DNA from: Aciditerrimonas ferrireducens
GTDB lineage: Bacteria > Actinomycetota > Acidimicrobiia > Acidimicrobiales > UBA8190
DNA: 64,000 nt
Direction of reading: 5' to 3'
Assembly (NCBI RefSeq): GCF_023130475.1
Contig: NZ_JAKHEX010000004.1
Location: 1-64,000 of the forward strand
Shown here: piece by piece, positions 52,467-60,151 of the stretch
Layout of the letters: each line of letters opens with the position of its first letter
Numbering within the stretch: position 1 is the stretch's first letter
Notes under the pieces: model-generated
Database searches by the model: none
What the model saw: the letters and a program-made list of their open reading frames with translations, nothing else
What the model was told of the DNA's origin: nothing
Program-made: the position numbers and the translations under genes

Positions 52467-53242
52467 TGCGCTGGGTCACCCGAGGCCTGCGGAACGGGAT
52501 CGTCACGACGCGGTACCCGGCCCGTGCGGACAATTACGGTCCTGGCTACCGGGGCGCCGTGGCCGTGACCGACGCGGCGGCCGCCTCGGAGGAGGAAGCT
52601 GAGGCGCTGTGCCGTGCGTGCCCGAGCGGGGCCATTCGACGGAGGGGCGCCCGGATCTTGCTGGACCAGGGAGCCTGCGTTCTCTGCGGCCGCTGCGTGG
52701 AGCTGGCGCCGACACGGGTCGGCTTCGCTCCCAGCGTCGAGGTCGCCTGCACGAGCCGTCGCACCCTGGTCGTTCCATCGTCTCCGCATCCTGTAGCCGG
52801 CGCCAGCCAGAGCCCGATCCGGCGCCCGGGACGGCGACGATGGCCGTTCCGACGGTCGGTCCACGTTCGGCACGTGGACGCCGGGTCGGACGGTCTGGAG
52901 GAGGAAGAGATCCTCGCCTTGACGAACCCGGTCTATGACGTCCAGCGACTGGGCATCTTCTTCACCGCCAGTCCCCGCCATGCCGACCTCCTGCTGGTCA
53001 CGGGATCCGGCGTGCCCGGGATGGTCGACGCGCTCTGGGAGACCTACGAGGCCATGCCCCAGCCGCGTCTCGTCGTCGCTGTGGGCACCGACGCGGTGAG
53101 CGGCGGGTTCCTTGGCGCCGGAGGCGTTGACCGCTTCGTGCCCGTCGACGTCTACGTCCCGGGATCCCCGCCGAGTCCGTTCAGCATCCTGCACGGCATC
53201 CTCCTGGCCATCGGTCAGCTTCAGGAAGGAGACGGCGGTTGA
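52466..53242 (+). CDS. Ferredoxin-domain/NuoB-like small subunit without proximal cluster ligands
   Basis: 258 residues. The N-terminal ferredoxin part has C49, C52, C71, C74 and C77 (CRACPSGAI, then CVLCGRC), enough for one [4Fe-4S] cluster. The C-terminal NuoB/HyfI-like domain keeps the fold (HVDAGSDGLEEEEILALTNP, RHADLLLVTGSG, VPVDVYVPGSPPSP), but every proximal-cluster cysteine is replaced: D142, E145, D209 and S234. So it is a fusion of HyfH- and HyfI-like modules with a dead proximal site. ATG 52466 shares one base with the previous stop (TGATG). Confidence 0.85.
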   Translation: MRWVTRGLRNGIVTTRYPARADNYGPGYRGAVAVTDAAAASEEEAEALCRACPSGAIRRRGARILLDQGACVLCGRCVELAPTRVGFAPSVEVACTSRRTLVVPSSPHPVAGASQSPIRRPGRRRWPFRRSVHVRHVDAGSDGLEEEEILALTNPVYDVQRLGIFFTASPRHADLLLVTGSGVPGMVDALWETYEAMPQPRLVVAVGTDAVSGGFLGAGGVDRFVPVDVYVPGSPPSPFSILHGILLAIGQLQEGDGG

Positions 53243-55245
53243 GCGCGCCGACGCTGCTCCTGGTGGCGCTGTGCTGCTGGACAGCGGGCGCCGTCATCGA
53301 CCTGGTCGTCGGGGCAGGGCGCCTGGCTGGTCGGGTGACGCCCTACCTGCTCGCGACCGTCGGGGCCGCGTTCGAGCTAGCGGCCGGCGTCCAGGCAGTG
53401 GCGAGCCCGCCTCGGACTCTGGTCGTGGGCGACGTCCTTGCCGTACCCACCCTGGTCCGCGTGGATGGCCTGGCCGGCGCGTTCTTGGTCCTGCTCGGTG
53501 CCCTCGGGGTCTGTGTGAGCGCGGCGATGACCAGTTGGGTGGTGCCGGAGGGACGCGTCCGGGGTCACGGCACCGGCGCCGGGTTCACGCTGCTCCTCGG
53601 GGCGGTAGCGGTCGTGGTGGTAGCCGGCGACGCGTTCACCTTTCTGTTTGCCTGGGAGTCCGTTACCGTGGCCCTCTTCGCGCTGAGCGGCGTTCGTCGC
53701 CGCGGCCGGGACACGGTCCGGGGAAGCTGGGCGGTCGGAGTGTTCGGCAAGGCTTCGGGCGCTGCGCTCTTGCTCGGGATCTTCCTGCTGGTGGGAAGGG
53801 CTCATGGCCAGCTGGCGCTCAGCGCCTTCGCTCATCTGGCCCCCTCGGGAACCCTCGATGCGGCCTGGCTCCTCTTGGTCCTGGGTTTTGGTGCCAAAGT
53901 CGGGCTGGTTCCCTTCGAGGTCTGGCTGCCGCCTGGTTACCGGGCCGCTCCCGGGCCCGCTCGGGCCGCCATGGCGGGGCTCGCCGCGAACATCGGCTAC
54001 TACGGCCTGTGGCGCTTCCTCGGTCTGCTACGGCCCCCTCCGCTGTGGCTGGACCTGACGGTTCTCCTGGCCGGTGGTCTCACGGGACTCCTGGGTATCA
54101 CCTTCGCAGCAGTGGAGCGCCGATTGGCGCGTCTTGTGGCCGGCTCGTCCGTAGAGAACGCCGGGCTCATCCTGGTGGGCTACGGGACGGCCATGGTCGG
54201 CCGGACCGTCGGGGCGACGCCGCTCGAGGCGCTCGGCCTGTTGGCGGCGAGCCTCCAGTTGGTAGCGCATGCCGTGGCCAAGAGCGGCGTGTTCGCTGCC
54301 TCGGCGTTCGTGGAGAGCGATGCCGGGACGGACGATCTCGACGAGCTCCGGGGCGTCCGGCGCGACCACCCGTTCAGCGCAGCCGTCGTGGCCGTTTGTT
54401 CCCTGAGCCTGGCAGGCCTCCCCCCCACCGTCGGCTTCGTCTCGGAGTGGTTCGTGCTCGAGAGCCTCATGCAGGAGTTTCGGTTGCACCGGCTAGACGC
54501 CCAGCTCGCCATGGCGACCACCGGCGCCTTGGTCGCGCTGACGGCCGGACTCGCGGCGTTCACCTTCGCCCGCCTGGTCGGCCTGAGCGTCCTCGGAGGG
54601 GTGGCCGGGGGTCGAGCCCGACCCCGGCGGAGCGATGGCGGGATCGTCGGCGGCGGCGGTCTTCTCCTGCTCGGGGGAAGTTCGCTGGGACTCGGGGCAG
54701 CCGCGCCGTGGCTCATCCGAGGCATCGCGCTGGGCCTGGTGCCGGTGGTCCCTGCTGGGCTCGTCAAGGGCGCGCTGCGGTCGCCGGCGGTCCTGCAGCC
54801 GGTCTACGCCGGCTTCTCGATCCTCTCGCCGTCGTGGCTCTTCGTCGTGCTCCCTCTGGGCACCGTGGTCGTCGGGGGCTTGACCTGGGCGGCGAGCAGG
54901 AGCTGCCGAATCCGACGTGTCCCGCCGTGGCGCTCCGCGGGTGATCGGATCGTCCTGACGGAGGGTTACAGCAGCTTCGGCTACGCCCAGGCGGTGCGGC
55001 ACGTGCTGGCGAACGTGCTCGGAGCTCGACGCGAACGGGTCCGGTTGCCCAACGGGCGCGAGGTCCCGGTGCGCACGAGCGTACGTGAACCGGTCCAGAC
55101 CTACCTCTACCGCCCGGCTCGGCTCCTCGCCCGGCATGCGGTGGCAGGAGCGAAGGCCTTGCAGAGCGGTCGGCTGGACCTCTATGTACTCTTCTTGTTC
55201 GGCGCGTTGGTGGCAGTGCTCCTGGTAGCCGTGGCGGTGCATTGA
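53239..55245 (+). CDS. Hydrogenase-4-like ion-pumping subunit HyfB (NuoL family)
   Basis: 668 residues, about 15 hydrophobic segments. AFTFLFAWESVTVALFAL carries the helix-5 glutamate, GFGAKVGLVPFEVWLPPGYR the helix-7 lysine, and SSVENAGLILVGYG and AVAKSGVFAASAFVE the later discontinuous helices. A C-terminal extension of about 100 residues ends in a final transmembrane helix. TTG 53239 overlaps the preceding stop (TTGA). A second antiporter-like pump in the same complex. Confidence 0.92.
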   Translation: MSAPTLLLVALCCWTAGAVIDLVVGAGRLAGRVTPYLLATVGAAFELAAGVQAVASPPRTLVVGDVLAVPTLVRVDGLAGAFLVLLGALGVCVSAAMTSWVVPEGRVRGHGTGAGFTLLLGAVAVVVVAGDAFTFLFAWESVTVALFALSGVRRRGRDTVRGSWAVGVFGKASGAALLLGIFLLVGRAHGQLALSAFAHLAPSGTLDAAWLLLVLGFGAKVGLVPFEVWLPPGYRAAPGPARAAMAGLAANIGYYGLWRFLGLLRPPPLWLDLTVLLAGGLTGLLGITFAAVERRLARLVAGSSVENAGLILVGYGTAMVGRTVGATPLEALGLLAASLQLVAHAVAKSGVFAASAFVESDAGTDDLDELRGVRRDHPFSAAVVAVCSLSLAGLPPTVGFVSEWFVLESLMQEFRLHRLDAQLAMATTGALVALTAGLAAFTFARLVGLSVLGGVAGGRARPRRSDGGIVGGGGLLLLGGSSLGLGAAAPWLIRGIALGLVPVVPAGLVKGALRSPAVLQPVYAGFSILSPSWLFVVLPLGTVVVGGLTWAASRSCRIRRVPPWRSAGDRIVLTEGYSSFGYAQAVRHVLANVLGARRERVRLPNGREVPVRTSVREPVQTYLYRPARLLARHAVAGAKALQSGRLDLYVLFLFGALVAVLLVAVAVH

Positions 55246-56036
55246 TGACTGTCGTCGTCGTGGATGCTGCGGTCGACCCTCCGCCGGAGCTTGAGCGCGC
55301 CGGTGCGATTCGACCGGTCCGGAGTGAGCTGACCATCGACGGCCAGTCGTGCCCGGTGTCTGCGACGGCCGGCTGGCAGGCCCTCCTCGCTGGTCGCTCC
55401 GTGGTGACGGCTCCCCCCTCGGCGCTGGTCCTTGCCGATGCCTACAACAAGTCACCGGTGCCGGCCGCCGGCGTGCATGTCTCCTCGAAGCTCAGTGCGA
55501 CCTATGCCATGGCTCGGCAGGTGGTTGATGCACAGAAGGCAGCGGTGCTCGTCGTGGACTCAGGCTCGATGGCAGCGGGGGCCGGTCTGGTCGTGCTGGG
55601 GGTGCTCGAGGAGCTTCGGCGCGGCGAGGTCGCCGAGGCCGCCAGGGTTCCCGACCGGGTCAGGACCTACGTGCTCGTCGCGCAGCCCCGCTGGCTGGAA
55701 CAGAGCGGACACGCCAGCCTGCTGCCCGCTGGCGGTCCGTCTCGGCACCCGCTCGTCGGCCTCGTCCACGGGCGGGCCTTCGTGCTCGGCGAGTCCCGCA
55801 GCTGGGAGCAGGGCGTGCGCCAGCTGACGCGGCAGGCGGCACGCCTCCTGGACCAGCCTGGATCCCGCTGGGCCTGCTCGCTCGCCCCTGGTCCTCGAGG
55901 GGAGGAGACCGAGGCCGCGACCATCCTGCGGGCGATGATCGGATCCGGGCCAGTCTTCGTGGCGCGGCTCAATCCCGTCGTGGGAGCGCACCTGGGCCCC
56001 GCCAGCGTGGTGCTCGCGGTCCTGGGACCCCGATGA
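55245..56036 (+). CDS. DegV-family protein in the hydrogenase-4-like operon
   Basis: 263 residues. VVVVDAAVDPPPEL at the N-terminus, the serine-rich HVSSKLSATYAMARQVVD and VLVVDSGSMAAGAGLVVLGV match the DegV fatty-acid-binding family, whose known members bind acyl chains and in Firmicutes serve fatty acid kinase. No FakA-like kinase is nearby. It follows HyfB with stop/start overlap (TGATG, or TTG 55242), so it is part of the operon, an association I do not know from described Ehr or Hyf clusters. GC content and codon style match the operon. Confidence 0.75.
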   Translation: MTVVVVDAAVDPPPELERAGAIRPVRSELTIDGQSCPVSATAGWQALLAGRSVVTAPPSALVLADAYNKSPVPAAGVHVSSKLSATYAMARQVVDAQKAAVLVVDSGSMAAGAGLVVLGVLEELRRGEVAEAARVPDRVRTYVLVAQPRWLEQSGHASLLPAGGPSRHPLVGLVHGRAFVLGESRSWEQGVRQLTRQAARLLDQPGSRWACSLAPGPRGEETEAATILRAMIGSGPVFVARLNPVVGAHLGPASVVLAVLGPR

Positions 56037-56045
56037 GCCCGGGGG

Positions 56046-56423
56046 TCAGAGCGCCACGCCCACGGCGACCCCGGCGGCCGCGGCCAGGAGCCCGAGCAGG
56101 AGGCTGCCGCCGACGTAGAGCGTCCCGAGGAGCAGGTCGCCGTCCTGCACGAGGCGGACCGTCTCGTAGCTGAAGGTCGAGAAGGTCGTTAGAGCGCCGC
56201 AGAAGCCGGTGCCCACGCCGGCGTCGACCGCTGGGGGGAGGCGACCGGCCAGGGCGAGCCCGGCGAGGAAGCCGAGAAGGAGGGAACCGGCGAGGTTCAC
56301 CAGGAGGGTGCCGGCCGGAAAGCGACCCGGTCGGCGGGTCGCGAGGAGCCGGTCGACCAGGTAGCGCGCCGGGGCGCCGACTGCGCCGCCGAGGGCGACC
56401 GCAAGCCAGAGCCCGGCGCTCAC
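56046..56423 (-). CDS. crcB: Fluoride channel CrcB/FluC, first copy
   Basis: 125 residues, four transmembrane helices. ALGGAVGAPARYLVDRLL, LLVNLAGSLLLGFLAGL and TGFCGALTTFSTFSYETVRL (the phenylalanine-bearing fluoride path and sodium site) are diagnostic. Dual-topology partner of the second crcB in the same operon. GTG 56423 overlaps the DUF190 stop (GTGA). Convergent with the degV gene. Confidence 0.94.
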   Translation of the reverse strand: MSAGLWLAVALGGAVGAPARYLVDRLLATRRPGRFPAGTLLVNLAGSLLLGFLAGLALAGRLPPAVDAGVGTGFCGALTTFSTFSYETVRLVQDGDLLLGTLYVGGSLLLGLLAAAAGVAVGVAL

Positions 56424-56776
56424 GGCAGGCTGCCCCCGAGAACGAGGACAGGCTGTTGCACGATCACGAGCGAGCCTGCGAGGTCGCCGAGCTCCTTGCG
56501 GAAGCGATCGATTCGGGTCGGGCGATCGACGGCCTCGAAGACCGCCGGGGCGTCGTCGCGCAGGAGGTGCCGGTGTCGCAGGAGGCCGGTGGTCCCGAAT
56601 CCGACCTCGGCCTGCCTGACCGTCGCTCCGGCGAGGCCCATGGCCCGGGCCCGCTGGAGCAGCTCGCTGATCAGGTCGTGGTGTCGGTAGTGGTCGTCGA
56701 CCCGGCACCAGATGCGAAGGCGGGCGGCGGGCTCCCACGACCATGCGCCGAGTCCGCCTGCAGCGAGCTCAACCAT
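56420..56776 (-). CDS. DUF190 (PII-like) protein
   Basis: 118 residues. WCRVDDHYRHHDLISELLQRARAMGLAGATV and VVEVVDR-like segment AVFEAVDRPTRIDRFRKELG show the DUF190 ferredoxin-like/PII-like fold that commonly accompanies crcB genes; its biochemical role is unknown. It sits between the two crcB genes, overlapping both (8 nt and 4 nt). Confidence 0.88.
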   Translation of the reverse strand: MVELAAGGLGAWSWEPAARLRIWCRVDDHYRHHDLISELLQRARAMGLAGATVRQAEVGFGTTGLLRHRHLLRDDAPAVFEAVDRPTRIDRFRKELGDLAGSLVIVQQPVLVLGGSLP

Positions 56777-57284
56777 GGCGCGCCTCGAGTTCGTCCGCCA
56801 ACCAGCGTTCGACGCCGAGGGCGGCCTTCGAGAGCAGCAGGCCGAGGAGCACAGCGACGAGCCCTCCGACCACGCTCAGCCCGAGGTACAAGGCAGCGGT
56901 ACCGAGATGATGGCTCCGCACCAGCAAGACCTCCTCGACCATCCAAGTCGAGAAGGTCGTGTAGGCGCCGATGAAGCCGGTGCCGATCAGCAGACGGGGC
57001 AGCCGAGCGCGGGGAAATCCGACCAGGAGCAGGCCCAGGAGGAACCCGAGCACGATGCTGCCCGAGAGGTTCACCACGAGCGTCGCCCAGGGCAGGGTTC
57101 CGCTCGGCGTCGACCACGCCAGGAGGAGGAGGTTCCGCAACAGTGCCCCAAGGGCACCGCCCAGGGCGACAACAGCGACCGTCGCCCACTGCCGCTTACG
57201 CCGAGCTCGAGCGGGCCGCCCGGCGCTGGTCCTCGACGCCACCTGCCGGAGATGACCCTCAGCCACGTTCGTCCCCACGGCCAT
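56769..57284 (-). CDS. crcB: Fluoride channel CrcB/FluC, second copy
   Basis: 171 residues from ATG 57284. An unusual basic cytoplasmic extension of about 45 residues precedes VALGGALGALLRNLLLLAW, LVVNLSGSIVLGFLLGLLLV and TGFIGAYTTFSTWMVEEVLL. The frame continues upstream to ATG 57359, but that ATG lies inside the fluoride riboswitch, so it is rejected as a start. AGGGG is 4 nt before ATG 57284. First gene of crcB-DUF190-crcB. Confidence 0.9.
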   Translation of the reverse strand: MAVGTNVAEGHLRQVASRTSAGRPARARRKRQWATVAVVALGGALGALLRNLLLLAWSTPSGTLPWATLVVNLSGSIVLGFLLGLLLVGFPRARLPRLLIGTGFIGAYTTFSTWMVEEVLLVRSHHLGTAALYLGLSVVGGLVAVLLGLLLSKAALGVERWLADELEARHG

Positions 57285-57315
57285 GCTGCCCCTGGTCGAC
57301 CCCTTGATCACGAAC

Positions 57316-57377
57316 GAACCAGGAGCCATCAGCCCAAAGGCGGTTCCGGCGGGCCCCATCGCCTTGGCACCACTTTA
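57316..57377 (-). promoter_or_regulatory. Fluoride riboswitch with its promoter
   Basis: On the minus strand TAAAGT (57377-57372) is followed by AAGGCGATGGGGCCCGCC, then GGAACCGCC, UUU and GGGCUGAUGGCUCCUGG (57365-57318). GGCGAUG, the CCGCC/GGGC helix and CUGAUG-CUCCU match the crcB-motif (fluoride) riboswitch aptamer very closely. It lies 35 nt before the crcB start, so fluoride probably switches expression of the whole crcB-DUF190-crcB operon. Confidence 0.92.
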
Positions 57378-57465
57378 GTGGCCCTCGTCTGCCGAGGACC
57401 ACCTAGGCTTGGTGGCTTGAGTCCTCCGAACGACGGGAGGGCCGTCGGGCAGCGGGAGGGAGTGC

Positions 57466-57852
57466 ATGGCTACGGCTGTCGAGCGCCGAGGAGGAGAGTG
57501 CGAACGGGCCAGGCGGCTGGTCGTCTATGCCACCGAGGAGGACCGGGTCGGCAAGGAGCCGCTGTGGTCCTGGCTCGTGGAGCAGGCGAGAGAGCTCGGT
57601 CTGGCCGGCGCAACGGTCTGGCGAGGCGTCGACGGTCTGGGTCGCTCGGGGAGGTTGCGTTCGGACCGATTCCCCGACGCCGACGACGGTTTCCCCATGG
57701 TCGTTGAGGTCGTCGACGCCGCCGAGCGCATTGGGCGCCTCCTCGAGGAGCTCGTGGCAGTCGAGCCCGACGTGTTGGCAACCCTCGAGGAGGTCGACCT
57801 CTACCGGCCAGAGGCGCCGTCGCACCCGTTGGACGAGTCCGGTGACCACTGA
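57466..57852 (+). CDS. DUF190 (PII-like) protein, second copy
   Basis: 128 residues. RRLVVYATEEDRVGKEPLWS, WLVEQARELGLAGATVWRGV and PMVVEVVDAAERIGRLLEEL match DUF190. Divergent from the riboswitch operon. ATG 57466 has GGGAGGGAGTGC. A TAGGCT box (57404-57409) sits inside an inverted repeat (GAGGA-CCACC, 57394-57403, mirrored by GGTGG and TCCTC, 57411-57426), a possible operator. Its 3' end overlaps the convergent DCC gene by 52 nt. Confidence 0.85.
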   Translation: MATAVERRGGECERARRLVVYATEEDRVGKEPLWSWLVEQARELGLAGATVWRGVDGLGRSGRLRSDRFPDADDGFPMVVEVVDAAERIGRLLEELVAVEPDVLATLEEVDLYRPEAPSHPLDESGDH

Positions 57853-58247
57853 GCTCGGGTGGCTCGACAGGCCGAGCTGGCCGGCAGGGGCAGCCGGTGG
57901 CGCCAGCGGGCCACCCCTGCGTAGGTGAGGGCCGCGAGGACCCGCACACCGGGCAGCTCGATTGCCCGCCCAAGCAGCGCCCAGGGCCAGCGAGCAGTCC
58001 GGAGGGCCCCGGCCGCGGCGAGGTGGCCCCGCAGGAGCCGACCGTCGGGCAGGACCAGGTAGGCGGCCCGGCGGACGTCGCCGATGGCCAGGCCCAGGCG
58101 GGCGAGGCCGGTCGAGCCGAGGTCCTGCCAGGCGGCGGCCTCAAGGGAGCCGGGGGCCCGGGCGAGGACCCAGGCGGCCGCTGCGCGGCAGAGGCCGCAG
58201 TCCCCGTCGTAGATCACCAGCGCAGGGCCGGCCCTCGACTCGGGCAC
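57801..58247 (-). CDS. DCC-family thiol-disulfide-like protein (DUF393)
   Basis: 148 residues. The family motif YDGDCGLCRAAAAWVLARAP carries the DxDCxxC redox-like pair; the rest (AWQDLGSTGLARLGLAIGDV, YLVLPDGRLLRGHLA) is typical DUF393. Function unknown. GTG start, 11 nt after the oxidoreductase stop. Confidence 0.85.
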   Translation of the reverse strand: MPESRAGPALVIYDGDCGLCRAAAAWVLARAPGSLEAAAWQDLGSTGLARLGLAIGDVRRAAYLVLPDGRLLRGHLAAAGALRTARWPWALLGRAIELPGVRVLAALTYAGVARWRHRLPLPASSACRATRAQWSPDSSNGCDGASGR

Positions 58248-58258
58248 GGTGCCTGGCC

Positions 58259-59278
58259 TCAGCGTCCTGCCGGCTCGGGGCCGACGCGGACGAGCATCTT
58301 GCCGAGGTTGGTGCCCTCGAAGAGGCCGAGGAACGCCTCCGGGAGCCGCTCGAAGCCCTCCACGATCGTGCTGTCGGCCTGGACCCGCCCTTCGGCCAGC
58401 CAGCGGCGCATGGCCGCCTCGAAGGCCGGTCGGCGGGCCTCGTAGTCGCCGACGATGAAGCCCCGGAGGGTGAGACGCCGGCCGATGGCCAGGGCCAGGT
58501 TGCGGGGACCGGGCCGGGGGGCCTCGTCGTTGTACTGAGCGATCGCCCCGCAGAGCACCACCCGACCACCGACGGTCATGAGGCCGAGCGCGGCCTCAAG
58601 CTGGTCGCCCCCGACGTTGTCGAAGAAGAGGTCCACGCCATCGGGCGCGGCCTGGCGCAGCGCCCGGGGAAGGTCCCCGGCCCGGTAGTCGATGGCCTGG
58701 TCGAAGCCGAGCTCCCGGAGCCGGGCCACCTTCTGGGCTCCCCCGGCGACCCCCACGACCCGGCAGCCGGCGAGCTTGGCGATCTGGCCGGCCACGCTTC
58801 CCACGGCCCCGGCGGCTCCGGTCACCAGGACCGTCTCGCCGGGTCGCAGGCCGCCGACGTCGGTCAAGCCGACGTAGGCCGTGAACCCGGTCATGCCGAG
58901 GGGCCCGAGGTGGGCCTCGAGGGGTTCCCCGTGGCGCTCGAGGCGGCGGAGCCTGCGGGCGGGGAGGACGTCGAGCTCGCGCCAGCGGAGCATGCCGGTC
59001 ACGACGTCGCCGGGGGCGAAGCCGGCGTCGGGGCCGGCGGCCTCGACGGTGGCGATGCCGAAGCCCTCAATGGGGGCACCGAGGGCGAAGGGGGGCACGT
59101 AGGACGGCCGGTCGTCCATGCGGCCCCGCATGTAGGGGTCGACCGAGAGCAGGACCGGGCGGATCTCGACCTCCCCCGGGCCGGGGGGCGCCAGGGTGAC
59201 CTCGGCCAGGCCGAAGCAGTCCTGCCCCGGGCGACCGACGGGTCGGCGGTCCAGACGGATCTCGCGGGTGATGCTCAC
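58259..59278 (-). CDS. NADP-dependent MDR-family oxidoreductase
   Basis: 339 residues, zinc-free medium-chain reductase of the prostaglandin/leukotriene reductase (CurA) type. LSVDPYMRGRMDDRPSYVPP, LGPLGMTGFTAYVGL, the dinucleotide loop VTGAAGAVGSVAGQIAKLAG, DYRAGDLPRALRQAAPDGVD and DNVGGDQLEAALGLM support it. Probably reduces alpha,beta-unsaturated carbonyls. GTG 59278 with an AAGGGGGG ribosome site and TAGGCT at 59323-59318. Confidence 0.92.
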   Translation of the reverse strand: MSITREIRLDRRPVGRPGQDCFGLAEVTLAPPGPGEVEIRPVLLSVDPYMRGRMDDRPSYVPPFALGAPIEGFGIATVEAAGPDAGFAPGDVVTGMLRWRELDVLPARRLRRLERHGEPLEAHLGPLGMTGFTAYVGLTDVGGLRPGETVLVTGAAGAVGSVAGQIAKLAGCRVVGVAGGAQKVARLRELGFDQAIDYRAGDLPRALRQAAPDGVDLFFDNVGGDQLEAALGLMTVGGRVVLCGAIAQYNDEAPRPGPRNLALAIGRRLTLRGFIVGDYEARRPAFEAAMRRWLAEGRVQADSTIVEGFERLPEAFLGLFEGTNLGKMLVRVGPEPAGR

Positions 59279-59405
59279 GGGCTGCCCCCCTTGCTCGACG
59301 GGTTCGACGGCGCTGGAGCCTAGAGGCGAAGGGACGGCGCCCGATCGCCCTGGCGGGAGCAGACCCGCAGAACGGGACGGTCGTCGCTGCGAGGCCGGGG
59401 CAGGC

Positions 59406-60035
59406 TCAGCCGCCCATGGGCCGACGGGGCCGAGCCAGGAGCTCGCGGACCAGGGGGGCGAAGTGCTCGAGCGGCGGCGTGGGCCGGTCGGGGTCGAAGG
59501 CCCGCTGGTCGTAGCGCTCGCAGAACTCGGCGGTCAGCTCGAAGGCCGGGTGGCCCTCGTAGCGCTTGCGGGCCTCCCGGTCGCCGCCGAGGAAGTGGAA
59601 GTAGTAGTAGCCCTGGAAGACCGTGTGGTGGGCGACCATCCAGTGGAGCTCCTCGTCGACGTAGGGGCGAAGCACGGCGGCGGCCAGGGCGCCGTGGTTG
59701 TCGGGCGCCAAGAGGTCCCCCATGTCGTGGAGCAGAGCGCAGAGCACGTACTCGTCGCTTCGACCGTCGGCCTCGGCGAGGGCCGCGGTCTGCAGGCAGT
59801 GGGTGAGGCGGTCCACCGGGAACCCCCCGGCGCTGCCCGCCAGTTGGGCCAGATGGGCAAGGACCCGCTCGGGGAGCTCGGCGCTGAACGCGACGTGCTC
59901 GCGGGCGATGACCGCCCAGTCCTCGGCGGTCCCCTCCTCCATGGCCCGGAAGCGGGCCCGGGGTCCCCGGGTCGCCGTGGAGACGGCCCCGTCGTGTCGA
60001 GCCGTCCGCTCGAAGCCCACGGTGTCCTGGTCCAT
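59406..60035 (-). CDS. HD-domain protein, possibly diiron oxygenase type
   Basis: 209 residues. Metal ligands H/HD/H/D are visible in LTHCLQTAALAE, LCALLHDMGDLL, MVAHHTVFQGYYYF and CERYDQRAFDPD. The tail with ARKRYEGHPAF and FCERYDQRAFD recalls the mixed-valence diiron PhnZ/MIOX-like branch rather than classic phosphohydrolases; that is a tentative reading. ATG 60035 has AAGGAGGG upstream. Confidence 0.7.
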   Translation of the reverse strand: MDQDTVGFERTARHDGAVSTATRGPRARFRAMEEGTAEDWAVIAREHVAFSAELPERVLAHLAQLAGSAGGFPVDRLTHCLQTAALAEADGRSDEYVLCALLHDMGDLLAPDNHGALAAAVLRPYVDEELHWMVAHHTVFQGYYYFHFLGGDREARKRYEGHPAFELTAEFCERYDQRAFDPDRPTPPLEHFAPLVRELLARPRRPMGG

Positions 60036-60151
60036 GCCCCACCCTCCTTCGTGCCGTCGTCCCATTCTGGCCCGCGTCGGGCCGGGATGCCGGCCTGGGT
60101 CCCGGCGGAGGTCCCGGGCCGGCGGCAGCCCCCGTCGGTAGCATGGGCCCG

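Noticed and set aside
47904-55245. A functional group 4 [NiFe] hydrogenase or formate hydrogenlyase
   Set aside because: The large subunit lacks both cysteine pairs for Ni-Fe and no maturation genes (hyp) are present.
47904-55245. A second NADH dehydrogenase (complex I)
   Set aside because: NuoE/F/G-type subunits and the proximal-cluster cysteines are missing; gene order and HyfE/HyfB features fit hydrogenase-4-like clusters.
57285-57359. N-terminal extension of crcB to ATG 57359
   Set aside because: The bases form the fluoride riboswitch aptamer, so they are untranslated leader.
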